Positions 46,178-54,951 of a stretch of DNA of 64,000 nt are shown piece after piece. Within the stretch, counting starts at the first letter, position 1. Each line of letters starts with the position of its first letter. Both the position numbers and the translations under genes were made by a program. The notes under the pieces were generated by a model. That model was not told where the DNA came from and ran no database searches. It worked only from the letters and a program-made list of their open reading frames with translations. The DNA comes from Mesorhizobium sp. M2E.F.Ca.ET.219.01.1.1 (GTDB lineage: Bacteria > Pseudomonadota > Alphaproteobacteria > Rhizobiales > Rhizobiaceae), in the NCBI RefSeq assembly GCF_004016445.2, contig NZ_SADT02000001.1, forward strand, positions 2,146,181 to 2,210,180, in the 5' to 3' direction.

Positions 46178-46353
46178 CGCTTGCCGACAAGCGTCGGCTT
46201 ATATGCGCGACAACGAACAGCAGCGGTCCGGCGGTTCCGTTGGGTAGCGTTGGTGGTTGACCGCCAAGCCTAAGCCTGCCGTTGTGAGGCAGCCGGCCTA
46301 GCCATGTATATCAGCCGCAGCTAAAGTTACGCTACCTGCGAACAGAGGACGAT

Positions 46354-46483
46354 ATGAAGAAGCCGCCGGCCGCCGACCCTCCATTGCCAGGAGTCTACCC
46401 TCGCGCGCGAGCGGGCACAGCAGGAAGCGCTCGACCGGCGAGATGAGTTAGCGGCTAGTGAAGCTTGCTCTTCGCAGGCTTAG
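46354..46483 (+). pseudogene. Small proline/charged protein gene, frameshifted
   Basis: ATG 46354 has AGAGGAC upstream and encodes MKKPPAADPPLPG. A one-base shift at about 46392 moves the helical continuation (LARERAQQEALDRRDELAAS) into the next frame, ending at 46483. Unshifted, the frame stops after 30 codons. A terminator lies 154 bases downstream. Confidence 0.5.
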
Positions 46484-46636
46484 CTTTCAGCCACCGGCAG
46501 CGGGCTGCCGAATTCTAGGCGGTGTAGACGGCGGCGCGACCGCAGCCTGCGAGTTCTTAACATTTGTAGGCGCGCCCGGCCGGCTGTGAGCGCATGATTA
46601 ACTTCTTGGCCCACGTGCCGGGCCGAGACCCACTTC

Positions 46637-46665
46637 ACCCGCTGGCTTCGGCCGGCGGGCTTTTT
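46637..46665 (+). terminator. Strong TTCG-loop terminator
   Basis: CCCGCTGGC-TTCG-GCCGGCGGG (46638-46659) followed by CTTTTT. The tetraloop and T run make it a clear intrinsic terminator. No intact gene ends just upstream (46484-46636), so it may end the transcript of the broken gene at 46354 or an unannotated small RNA. Confidence 0.85.
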
Positions 46666-46701
46666 GTCGCCTTGCGCGACTAAAACTGGGCAGCCGGCAG
46701 A

Positions 46702-46824
46702 GTGAGCAACGATAAGAAATCGAGACGCCTATGGATCGCCATTAGCATCCTCATCGCTGGGCTTGTGCTCATCCTGCTAGTTGGCCTCGCATACGCCGTG
46801 CTGATCCAACATCCTGCCGGATAA
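46702..46824 (+). CDS. Possible 40-residue membrane peptide
   Basis: GTG at 46702 opens a 40-codon frame: a basic N-terminus (SNDKKSRRL) and a single strongly hydrophobic helix (WIAISILIAGLVLILLVGLA), ending QHPAG. The pattern fits a single-pass inner-membrane peptide with N-terminus inside. The ribosome-binding site is weak, so expression is uncertain. Confidence 0.45.
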   Translation: MSNDKKSRRLWIAISILIAGLVLILLVGLAYAVLIQHPAG

Positions 46825-46888
46825 GAAGCTTTTGGCTCCGCTGCTTGAGAGCGACCAACGCACTCTCGCCTCCGACGGGAACAGAGAG

Positions 46889-47110
46889 ATGCAACGGCAC
46901 CTACCGCCTAATGCCTTTTATCCAGAAGATCTCGACGTGCTGAAGCGCGTGTTCGAGGTTCTGTGCCGCGAGCGGGGTTGCCAGCCGGGCTGTCCGGATG
47001 CTGAGGCGACTGCCCTGCTACTGGTCAACTTGTTCGAGAGCGGCCGGAGAACGGAAGAGGAGCTACTTGAGGCGGTTCAGACCACCCAGGCCTACCACAA
47101 GGCAAGCTAG
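46889..47110 (+). CDS. Small hypothetical helical protein
   Basis: The 73-residue product (YPEDLDVLKRVFEVLCRERG, then EATALLLVNLFESGRRTEEE) resembles a family of short rhizobial proteins of unknown function with a conserved LKRVF..LC..RG helix; the frameshifted gene at 44249 looks related. ATG 46889 follows AGAGAG. A longer TTG start at 46832 is possible. Confidence 0.55.
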   Translation: MQRHLPPNAFYPEDLDVLKRVFEVLCRERGCQPGCPDAEATALLLVNLFESGRRTEEELLEAVQTTQAYHKAS

Positions 47111-47312
47111 GCGGTGCCGGCCCAAGCGCCTCCCGACGCCCTTTTGGTGAGCAGCTCGGCCTCCTCACGTCATAACAGCAGGCAACCCCGGTGCTTGTGG
47201 AAACTCACGTCTTTATGCTCGGCGCTGGAGGTATTGCTCGGGGCTCAAAACTCAGCCGCTCCACGGTGGCAACAACCGACAGTGCCTCGGCCTCGTCGAG
47301 TAGCGTCGGGCC

Positions 47313-47423
47313 CTAGTGCCCATTCACCTGCTCCTCGCTCATCAGCACGCCGGGTGGGCAATGCTCCTCGATCGTCGCCCGGATCATGCGCAAGGCAGCG
47401 CGGCAAGCAGGGTCGTTTTCCAT
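47313..47423 (-). CDS. Possible small protein, 36 residues
   Basis: ATG 47423 opens a short frame: MENDPACRAALRMIRATIEE followed by HCPPGVLMSEEQVNGH. It resembles the N-terminal half of short rhizobial proteins, so may be a truncated copy. No clear ribosome-binding site. Confidence 0.3.
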   Translation of the reverse strand: MENDPACRAALRMIRATIEEHCPPGVLMSEEQVNGH

Positions 47424-47451
47424 AACCAAATAAACATTCAATATTGCTAAA

Positions 47452-47601
47452 ATGTTCCGGAACAAGGTAGCGGCCGGCGCCGGTGTTGTGGCGTTCAGCC
47501 GGACCGGGGATCCTTCAATCGGCGAGTTCGATGACGCCGTTGTTCTTTATGCCACCGGGATTGTTCCGCTGCATGACACGGAAGTGTCGATAGCATCCTA
47601 A
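47452..47601 (+). CDS. Possible small protein, 49 residues
   Basis: ATG 47452 opens a 49-codon frame with GVVAFSRTGDPSIGEFDDAV, which has the look of a real, folded sequence. It may be a truncated member of a short rhizobial family. No strong ribosome-binding site, and the following 140 bases hold another short open frame without known features. Confidence 0.35.
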   Translation: MFRNKVAAGAGVVAFSRTGDPSIGEFDDAVVLYATGIVPLHDTEVSIAS

Positions 47602-47744
47602 GGGTTCGAAACAAAAAAGGCTATGGACGCTTTGCGCGTCATCTCGGCGGTACAGGTAAGATTTGCTGTGCCCCGAAAGCAGTCGTTGTATTCGAAGGCG
47701 CTCGAGATCGCGCTTACGGAAAAAGCGGTCAGAAAGGCACCGCG

Positions 47745-49078
47745 CTAACGCCCCTTCGCTCGGCTGACCCGCCAGATGACGTTACCAACATCGTCGGCGA
47801 CGAGAAGTGCGCCGGCCTGATCGACAGCAACGCCGACCGGACGGCCCATCGCCTTGCCATCATGTCCGAGGAAGCCGGTGAGCACATCCTTCGGCGGCCC
47901 GCTCGGTCTACCGTCGCGGAAGGGCACGTAGATCACCTTATAACCGCTGTGTACGCTTCTATTCCATGAGCCATGCTGGCCAACGAAAGCGCCGTTGCCA
48001 TAGGCCGTGCCGAGCGACGTGCGGCTGGAGAAAGCCAGTCCTAGAGAGGCGGTATGGGAGCCGAGCGCATAGTCGGGCTTGACCGCCTCCGCCACAAGAT
48101 CAGGGCGCTGCGGCTTGACGCGTTCGTCGACGTTCTGCCCATAATAGCTATAGGGCCAGCCATAGAAAGCACCGTTGCGAACTGAAGTGATGTAATCAGG
48201 CACGAGATCATCGCCAATCTCGTCACGCTCGTTTACGGCGACCCAAAGCTCACCGGTTTCGGGATTCCAGGAGAGCCCGTTCGGGTTGCGCAGCCCGGAC
48301 GCGAAAACCCGGGTGCTGCGGCTAGACCGATCCACCTCAAGGACGGAGCGGCGCGGTTCTTCTCCGCGGCGATGCCATTTTCTCCAGCGTTGCTGTTCGA
48401 GCCAACGGTGACATAGAGTTTGCGTCCGTCCGGACTTGCGATCACGTCCTTAGTCCAATGATGGTTGATGTCTCCGGCCGGCAAGTCGACGATCTTTTCC
48501 GGCGGCGCGGTTATTCGGGTCTGGCCATTGGAGTAGGGGAAAGCGACGAGCGCGTCGGTCTCGGCGACATAGAGCTTCCCTTTGGAAAGCGTCATGCCGA
48601 ATGGCGAATTGAGGCCTTCCACGAAAATTCTGCGCACATCCGCAACGCCGTCGCCATTGGTGTCGCGCAGGAGCGTGATGCGGTTAGCGCTGATGGTCGC
48701 AGCGCCGGCTCGTTTCATGGCCTGGTTCATAAAGAGCTTTCTGAGGCTGAAGCCGTCGTCATGCTTGGCAGGTGCATTGGTTTCGGCCACAAGCACATCT
48801 CCGTTGGGGAGCACGTGCAGCCAGCGCGGATGGTCGAGGCCGGTGGCGAACGCCGTCACCCTGAGCCCCTTCGCCGGGGTCGGCATATCACCTTTCTGCC
48901 AGCCTGTTGCCTCCGCGACGTTGACGGTCGGAATCAGCGTGGATGTCGGTTTCGGCAGGGTAGGGTTGGGGCCGTAACCGCTTGTGGGAACCATTTTCTG
49001 AGCGGGAACGCCAGCGCAGCTGACTATGAGGGCTCCCAATCCAGCTATGATCAAGTTTTGTGAGAAGCCAGCATGCAT
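47745..49078 (-). pseudogene. PQQ-type glucose/sorbosone dehydrogenase-like lipoprotein, frameshifted
   Basis: ATG 49078 (GGAGGACG upstream) begins a lipoprotein precursor (NLIIAGLGALIVSC, lipobox Cys about residue 23). The six-bladed-propeller sequence follows: [56 protein letters not shown]. Near 48343 the frame shifts by one base and the rest continues in another frame ([20 protein letters not shown] ... [15 protein letters not shown]) to 47745. Restored, it is a full-length soluble aldose or sorbosone dehydrogenase of the L-sorbosone dehydrogenase family, exported to the outer membrane. Both halves are otherwise well preserved, so the shift is recent or a sequencing error. Confidence 0.8.
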
Positions 49079-49689
49079 CGAACGTCCTCCGTTCGGATTC
49101 GCCTCGTGCTCTTTGATTAAACGCAAGTCAGCGGCTTGGTATTCCAATCACGTCAAAACAGCAGCTCGTGATCCGTTGCCCGTTAGCGGCTTGAGGGCCA
49201 GGAGTTCGCGACCGCTCTGCTCTCTCTGCCATAGATATGCCGAGAGAAGATTCCGGCAACGCCGGCGGCCAAAACCGAGCGAACCAAGATAGGTTGGTGC
49301 ATAACGCCTGACGTGGTTTGCCTGTGGCAAGCATCAAGCGTCGCTGTCGGCCAATGGCTCGAATCGAAAAAAGATCAATGGAATGAGTACATTCCTCCGG
49401 CCGCCAACACCCACGACGCGAATGGCCACTTGGCGCCTCTTTTCGGCCGTGGAGGTGAGGCTCTCCCGCCGCGAAAAGCAGACATTGCCGTCCACCACGC
49501 TGGAGGGGCCCTCGCGATGAAGTGGGAACCCAAGGCGACTTATGCCACACTACAGCAGGTCGAACGCCCTCCGCGAAAACGAAAGGAGCCCGGCCAACAT
49601 TTCCAGATAGCGCCGGGGCCGCGGCTCAACGAGAGTAAGCTCCCCGTAAGGCAAAAGAGATGACCCCGAACGAAGTACGCGCGAAGTGG
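49079..49689. other. Region without a convincing gene
   Basis: Several open frames occur on both strands but none shows a recognisable motif with a good start. The promoter of the sorbosone dehydrogenase-like gene should lie near 49085-49150. Confidence 0.4.
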
Positions 49690-50190
49690 TGAGGTGGCCA
49701 TCGCCTATCCCGTCCGCATATGCGGCCTACGAAGCGATGAATCGGGACATCGATATCTGGAATATCCTTCCTGCGATATCAGTGCCAACGCTAGTCGTGA
49801 TCCGTTCTCACGATCCGGTTGCATCGGCTGAAGCCGCGCGCGACATGGCGCGGCGCGTACCTCAAGCAGAAATGAAGGAGTAGCCCGGGGACATACACAC
49901 CTTTGTCGCCAAGGACATGGATACGATCCTGGCCGACATCCAGTCGTTTCTTACCGGTGTGACGCCGCTAGATTGCGCCTGACCGAAAACTGGCCGCCAT
50001 ACTGTTCCTCGACGTGGTGTCGTCAACCGACCACTTAGCGAGAGACGGGGATCAGGCATGGAGCAATACGCTGACGTCGTATTAGAACATCGTTCGCAAG
50101 GAAATCGCACCGCGGCGAGGAGTTCATGGAGCCAAGGGCAGTGGCTGCGAGAAGTGTTCCAGGCGACGGGATCGACTTGTCTTTGATCAG
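49690..50190 (+). pseudogene. Remnant of an alpha/beta-hydrolase-adenylate cyclase protein
   Basis: 49710-49978 encodes the end of an alpha/beta hydrolase (MNRDIDIWNILPAISVPTLV, then an in-frame TAG at 49881, then DIHTFVAKDMDTILADIQSF). After a frame change, 49982-50120 encodes the start of a class III cyclase (RKLAAILFLDVVSSTDHLAR, GDQAW) with an internal TAG. This fusion of hydrolase and cyclase domains is known in rhizobial cyclases; here it is broken by stops and frameshifts and lacks most of the cyclase. Confidence 0.75.
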
Positions 50191-50194
50191 TGCT

Positions 50195-50491
50195 CTAGGT
50201 TTGGCTTCGCAGCCTGCGCTCGCGGGCAACAGCCGCTAGGTACACTGTCGGGTCCTGCTCATTCGGCTGCGCAAAAGCATTTGCAACATCGCAAGAGTTC
50301 AGGCCGAGGTCCTGAAGTTCGCGTATATTCATAGACGCAAGAGGGGCGAGTTGCGTTCGATGTGCCCAAAAACGTGGCAGCCATAGAATGGCAGAAGCCG
50401 CTACTTTCAGGAGGGCGAAAATGGGGCGGACAGCACGACTCTCGTGGTGGCGTCGCAACCCGGCTCTGTGCAGGAATTCGATGGTGGCCAT
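50195..50491 (-). CDS. DUF1127-like small protein
   Basis: The 98-residue protein has a hydrophobic, basic N-terminal half (IFALLKVAASAILWLPRFWA) and a DUF1127-like end: QLAPLASMNIRELQDLGLNS, then DPTVYLAAVARERR. DUF1127 proteins are small arginine-rich regulators in rhizobia, some binding RNA or affecting phosphate and carbon metabolism. GAGAGGAC precedes the ATG. Role here unknown. Confidence 0.65.
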   Translation of the reverse strand: MATIEFLHRAGLRRHHESRAVRPIFALLKVAASAILWLPRFWAHRTQLAPLASMNIRELQDLGLNSCDVANAFAQPNEQDPTVYLAAVARERRLRSQT

Positions 50492-50692
50492 GGCGTCCTC
50501 TCCTCTTGAGCCGCCTGCTATGGCGGCAGTCGCAGCCTAGGTGAGCTTGCGGGGCCAGGCCTGATATCCAGCGGAAAGATTTCCGAAATTGAGACGAAAC
50601 TTGGGGGTTCAAGAATCCAATGGTCTTTAGTTGAGAGTTTCCTAATATGAGGAGATTCGGTATACCTAGGCACCCTTCAGGGGAGAACGCCG

Positions 50693-52429
50693 TTGAGCGG
50701 GGCCGATCAAGCGCACAAAGCTCTCATCCGGCTTGGCGCATACGCCTTCGACCGGGAGCGGGGTCTTCTTTTGGAGAACGGCCGCCCGGTCTACCTTCGC
50801 GCGAAGACCTTTTCCCTGTTGGTCTATCTGGTCGAGCACGCAAACCGTGTGGTGAGTCGAGATCAGATATTCGAGGTCGTGTGGCAGGGCCTCGTCGTAA
50901 CTGACGATGCATTGACACAGACCGTCCGCGATCTTCGGAGCGTCCTCGGGGAGGAGGGGGCAACCCTGATCAAGACGGTCGCAAAGCGCGGCTACATGCT
51001 CACGCTTGAGGAGGAGGCAAACGATCGAGCCGATGATTCAGCCACCGCGGACGCACAATCGAACGTCGGGCCGCGCTACTCCTCAGCTCAGCCTGAAACG
51101 CGGCCTGACGCAACGGATTTTCCAGGCGACCCTTCCTTGCGGCGTGCGTTCGAGTTGTTGGCTGATGAAAGCAGGTCGACAATGCCTCTTTTGGGACCGG
51201 CGAGATCGGCTGAAGCACAGGCTGCTCGCGTCTCCGGGCGCGACAGGCCGGCGATCGCAGTGCTGCCGTTCGCGCTCGAGGACATAGCCTCCCGGCGCCT
51301 CCATGTCTTGAGGGACGGGTTGCTGAGGGACATTATCCGCGACCTTGCCCGACTGCGAACCGTCTTCGTCATCGCAGCGAACTCGCTACAGGCTTTGTCA
51401 TCCCTCGGATTGAACAGCCTGGAGGCCGCCCGGCTGCTTCGCTGCGATTATGTATGCGCCGGCAACATCACGCTGCACGGACCGACGCTGCGGGTCGATG
51501 TCGAGTTGGTCGCGGCGGCTGACGGCCGCGCGCTCTTTTCCGAAAGATTCTCGAAGCCCCTCGCATTGATCTCGCAGTTCGGGCAGGCCTTGGCCGACGA
51601 AATTGCAATGCTGATCGCGGACGAGGTCAATCTCGCGGAGCGCAACATCGCGACTGGGCGGGCTATTCACGAACTGGATGCATGGCAAGCCTATCACCGT
51701 GGCCTGGGCCACATGCACATGTTCACCGGCCAGGACAATACGGTCGCCGAGGATCTATTCAAGGCCGCGATCGACCTTGATCCGCGCTTTGCCAGTCCGT
51801 ACGCGAGCCTATCGTTCACACATTTCTTGAAGGCCTTCCTGTTTGATCCGTCGCATCTTTCGGTGGAAGGGCAACTCGCTCACGATCTTGCGGCCCGCGC
51901 CGTGGCGGTCGACCCATACGACCCTGCGGCGCATTGCGCTCTCGGGCGCGCGCTCTGGATCATGGGCGCACTCGAAGAAGCCACTGACGCGCTGGAGCGC
52001 GCAACTATCCTCAGCCCTTCCTATGCCTTTGGGCATTACGCGCGGGCCTTTACCGACGGCTGGTCAGGGGATGCAAAGGTTGCCATTCAAGCAGCCGACC
52101 ATGCCAGAGAACTGTCGCCGTTCGACCCCTTCTTAGGTCCCAATCAAGCGGTGCGGGCAATTTCCCTGCTGCGGCTCGGAAGAGCCGACGAGGCTGCTGC
52201 GTGGGCTGTGCGCGCTACGCTCCATCGCAACGCTCACGCCCATATAAGGCGTATTGCGGTCTTGTCGCTGACTGCGGCCGGTCGGATCGAGGAGGCGACG
52301 CATCTTGCACAGGTGGTGAACGGCGAAAGCCCGGAGAATGGAAACGAGTTGTTCATCCGGACAAGCAGAATGCGGCCCGATGATGAGAAGCTATTCCGCG
52401 ACCTGGCGCGGCAAAGTGGGTTGTGCTGA
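50693..52429 (+). CDS. Winged-helix (OmpR/CadC-type) regulator with TPR domain
   Basis: The 578-residue protein starts with a trans_reg_C winged helix (residues 10-108: VYLRAKTFSLLVYLVEHANR, VVSRDQIFEVVWQG, LIKTVAKRGYML). A TolB-like segment follows (RPAIAVLPFALEDIASRRLH, LGLNSLEAARLLRCDYVCAG), then a series of TPR-like helices (AVDPYDPAAHCALGRALWIM, DALERATILSPSYAFGHYAR). No membrane segment is evident. The TTG start at 50693 has AGGGGAGAA upstream. It shares its TolB-TPR part with the adenylate cyclases at 56893 and 59898, with the cyclase domain swapped for a DNA-binding one. Probably a cytosolic transcription regulator; target unknown. Confidence 0.8.
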   Translation: MSGADQAHKALIRLGAYAFDRERGLLLENGRPVYLRAKTFSLLVYLVEHANRVVSRDQIFEVVWQGLVVTDDALTQTVRDLRSVLGEEGATLIKTVAKRGYMLTLEEEANDRADDSATADAQSNVGPRYSSAQPETRPDATDFPGDPSLRRAFELLADESRSTMPLLGPARSAEAQAARVSGRDRPAIAVLPFALEDIASRRLHVLRDGLLRDIIRDLARLRTVFVIAANSLQALSSLGLNSLEAARLLRCDYVCAGNITLHGPTLRVDVELVAAADGRALFSERFSKPLALISQFGQALADEIAMLIADEVNLAERNIATGRAIHELDAWQAYHRGLGHMHMFTGQDNTVAEDLFKAAIDLDPRFASPYASLSFTHFLKAFLFDPSHLSVEGQLAHDLAARAVAVDPYDPAAHCALGRALWIMGALEEATDALERATILSPSYAFGHYARAFTDGWSGDAKVAIQAADHARELSPFDPFLGPNQAVRAISLLRLGRADEAAAWAVRATLHRNAHAHIRRIAVLSLTAAGRIEEATHLAQVVNGESPENGNELFIRTSRMRPDDEKLFRDLARQSGLC

Positions 52430-52448
52430 GCGCAGCGAGCCCACGCGA

Positions 52449-52596
52449 AAGGAGGGGCAACGTGAGTGAGACCCGCAAGCTCGCGGCGACCCTCGCCGCC
52501 GACGTCGTCGGATACAGCCGGCTGGCTGGGTCGGACGAAGATCGTACGCTCGCGTAAGCCAGAGCAGCGGAACGGCTGGATGCCATGCCCATGAGC
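52449..52596 (+). pseudogene. Fused remnants: adenylate cyclase 5' end joined to zinc-ribbon 3' end
   Basis: 52449-52555 is a close copy of 59885-59993, including the GGAGGGGCAA ribosome-binding site and the coding start ETRKLAATLAADVVGYSRLA, ending at TAA 52555-52557. Immediately after, 52560-52596 reads EQRNGWMPCP-stop, the tail of the zinc-ribbon family at 43788. The two unrelated fragments abut directly, a clear rearrangement scar. Confidence 0.8.
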
Positions 52597-52905
52597 CAAA
52601 GTCGGCGGGCAGTGCCCCTCGCCGAGACGGTCAATGGGCAAATGGTTGGGCGAGTTGATGAGGTGATGGTTCCAGCTCGGGTGCGGATTTCCTTTGCCTC
52701 CGTCCATCATCAATGGATTGGCCTCGGCCCTTCAGGGCAGACGGCCTCCTGATCTTTCTGCGCCTGGCGCTGCAATCTCCGGGCATTATCCCCGAGAATG
52801 GTGAGGTCGCGTCCGGTGATTCGCATGATGTTTATCGAAGCCTTAGCAGCCATTCCCCCTACCGGCTGGCCTCCGCTTATTATCCCCAGAGTGTAACCGG
52901 CTCCG
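52597..52905. other. Region without a convincing gene
   Basis: A minus-strand open frame (52710-52937) contains a helical stretch (LTILGDNARRLQRQAQKDQE) but no known motif or good start. Probably more decayed sequence. Confidence 0.35.
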
Positions 52906-53124
52906 TCAGGACGCCATAAGTAGGTGAATTGCCACAAGCTCGATGATCAGCACAACGGAGCACACCGCGCCACCAAGGGCATAGCCTCGCCAATACTGAC
53001 GAACATCCTGATCGGTTTGAAACGTTTCTATCCAAGGCTCGTCAGGGGCAATGCCAAGGCAAATGGGGATGGGCATCGTGGTCGAGACGATTGTATCAGG
53101 AGCTAAAGCAGATCGACCCGACAT
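52906..53124 (-). CDS. Possible small membrane protein
   Basis: The 72-residue frame has an acidic middle (GIAPDEPWIETFQTDQDVRQ) and a C-terminal hydrophobic helix (GAVCSVVLIIELVAIHLLMA), like a tail-anchored protein. No good ribosome-binding site is seen; an internal ATG at 53076 could be the start. Confidence 0.4.
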   Translation of the reverse strand: MSGRSALAPDTIVSTTMPIPICLGIAPDEPWIETFQTDQDVRQYWRGYALGGAVCSVVLIIELVAIHLLMAS

Positions 53125-53304
53125 GCAGGCGGCCCTCTCGACTGCACCGGCATATTAGTCCTCGCTAACTAATAGCGATAGCCCTTTGTTGATTGTGTAA
53201 AACGATATACCCGTGGCACCTGGCCACAGGCAGGCGTGCAACAGCGGCCTCTGACGGTTCGCCTAAGTAACGACATCGCCGGCGCTCGGCGGCCGGGCCT
53301 TTTT

Positions 53305-53511
53305 TTAGCCTAACTTTCGCGCGGACCATCGCGCGGTCTCGATGTCGTCACGGGAAATCCCGATATCACTGAGCATCTCAGCCGGGGACCCGCTCAGGTC
53401 GTCTGTTGCCTTCAATAGCGCCCTCTGATCGGCTCGGCGACCGAGCCAATCCACAAGGGGACCAGCTACGACAATCGGAAGCTTCACAAGCAAAGGGAGG
53501 TTCACAAACAT
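53305..53511 (-). CDS. Small DUF1127-like protein
   Basis: The 68-residue protein has a hydrophobic start (MFVNLPLLVKLPIVVAGPLV) and a DUF1127-type end (SPAEMLSDIGISRDDIETAR). AGGGAGG does not precede its ATG; a weak GGAAAA does not help, so expression level is uncertain. It is the second DUF1127-like gene in 4 kb. 53125-53304 holds no gene. Confidence 0.6.
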   Translation of the reverse strand: MFVNLPLLVKLPIVVAGPLVDWLGRRADQRALLKATDDLSGSPAEMLSDIGISRDDIETARWSARKLG

Positions 53512-53855
53512 CGGAAAACATCCTTCACCGCCAACGGAACACACACCGCAAGGTAGGTCGCTTCCCCGATCCGTCTGTGACGAAACTCACGTACCTAACA
53601 GATGCGCAGCGATCAGTGGCATCGCATCGACACTGCTCCGGTTCCTAGTGGTCGGGCTTTTGCAGTCGCCCTAGGGAAACCGGCAACGGTGTTTCGCTCA
53701 GGTGCGTCCGTTGCTCGATGCCTTCAGCGTTCACCTTCCACTTCACGCCTACACATTCCAACCGGTCACCAGTGCCGCTTCGGGCATCGCTTGCTTAGCT
53801 GCTGCAAATGGAGTGTTCTGACCAGCTTACGGCTCATTCTTGACGGCTGCTGACG

Positions 53856-54064
53856 ATGAAGAGTCGTGTTCAAGCAATTCAGCTCGCTGGCGAGCGGCGC
53901 CAGGTGATTGCACTCTTCTACGACGTGTTTGGATCGACAGAGTTGCTGGAGCGCAGTGATCCGGAAGATTTTCCGGTTTGATGGCAGAATTTCACCGCGT
54001 GTCCGAAAAGGTCATCCAGCGTCATGGCGGGTTCCGCCGGATTTCCAAGAAGCTTCCGAGGTAA
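53856..54064 (+). pseudogene. Class III adenylate cyclase remnant, frameshifted
   Basis: ATG 53856 begins the N-terminal part of a cyclase domain: GERRQVIALFYDVFGSTELL with the metal-binding Asp, then SDPEDF. At about 53970 the frame shifts and continues GLMAEFHRVSEKVIQRHGGF before ending at 54064. Only about 65 residues of the catalytic domain remain. Confidence 0.75.
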
Positions 54065-54540
54065 GCTGGTCGAAGGTGCGCAGCGAACTCGGCTACCGAC
54101 ATTTGGTGCACCTCGCGGATGTTTTCGAAGGATGGGCATTGGACAGCCGGATGACGTCTGAATGGACAGCGAAGCTCGGGGTGGGCAGAGTCTGTGCGGC
54201 GGTTGGCAGATGAATTTTTCCCCAGGACGGAGCATTTCCCTGAGGAAGCACGTGCTCAACGATGAGAAGCCGCACCCTTCGCGGACGTGCTTGGTGGCCG
54301 TTGAAGTTCCGCGCTAAGAGTTGCGATTTCATTTCACAGATTAGCATTCGCTAATATGACGGGGGACTACATTCCATGGTGCAGTTGCAGTGGTCTTCGG
54401 ACGAGAGATAGAAGTCGTCGCTGGTGCCCAGGGATGATGCAAGGGGTCGCCTTCGCTGACCTACTCCCTGAAGCTGGCGAGACAGTAACAGCTGCGGGTT
54501 AGAACGTCGTCTGAGCATTGTAGGCAGAAGCGGTAATTAT
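54065..54540. other. Region without a convincing gene
   Basis: No recognisable motif on either strand. 53512-53855, on the other side of the cyclase remnant, is likewise without a supported gene. Both look like decayed sequence. Confidence 0.4.
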
Positions 54541-54862
54541 TTATTCCCTCTCACAGATGTAGGCGGTAGACAGATAGTTAAGACCAACAGGATGCCACAT
54601 AAATTCATATTGATGTTTCAGATATTTGCATTCGGCCTCTGAAACCAACACCTTGGGAGGAAAGCCATTGTCATGACTGCCGGCTACTACAGTGCCGTCG
54701 AAATTGAACAGAAGGGTAATTAAAAGATACGGTTCCATCGCCCCGCTAATCTCCCTGACATGGTCGGGAACCACAGAGTCTCGCGATGTCGGGATCCGCC
54801 GCCGCAGACGCTTGCGCTGACACAAGAAGAGCAAGAGCGATGATGAGTCTGGTGGGACTCAT
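54541..54862 (-). pseudogene. Small exported protein, probably frameshifted
   Basis: ATG 54862 has a strong AAGGAGGACGAC and encodes a signal peptide (MSPTRLIIALALLVSAQASA) but this frame stops after 38 codons. The adjacent frame continues with a plausible mature domain (MEPYLLITLLFNFDGTVVAG, EAECKYLKHQYEFMWHPVGL) to 54541. Joined, they would be a secreted protein of about 105 residues. Confidence 0.55.
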
Positions 54863-54951
54863 GTCGTCCTCCTTCCAATCCGGTGCTGCTTGAATCGCTT
54901 GGATGCGAGCGCCGAATTGGCTATGCTGAGGGAGCGCGTCAGGGGCGTGAA

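Noticed and set aside
49128..49550. 140-codon minus-strand open frame
   Set aside because: No motif, no good start, and composition typical of random frames in this GC-rich DNA.
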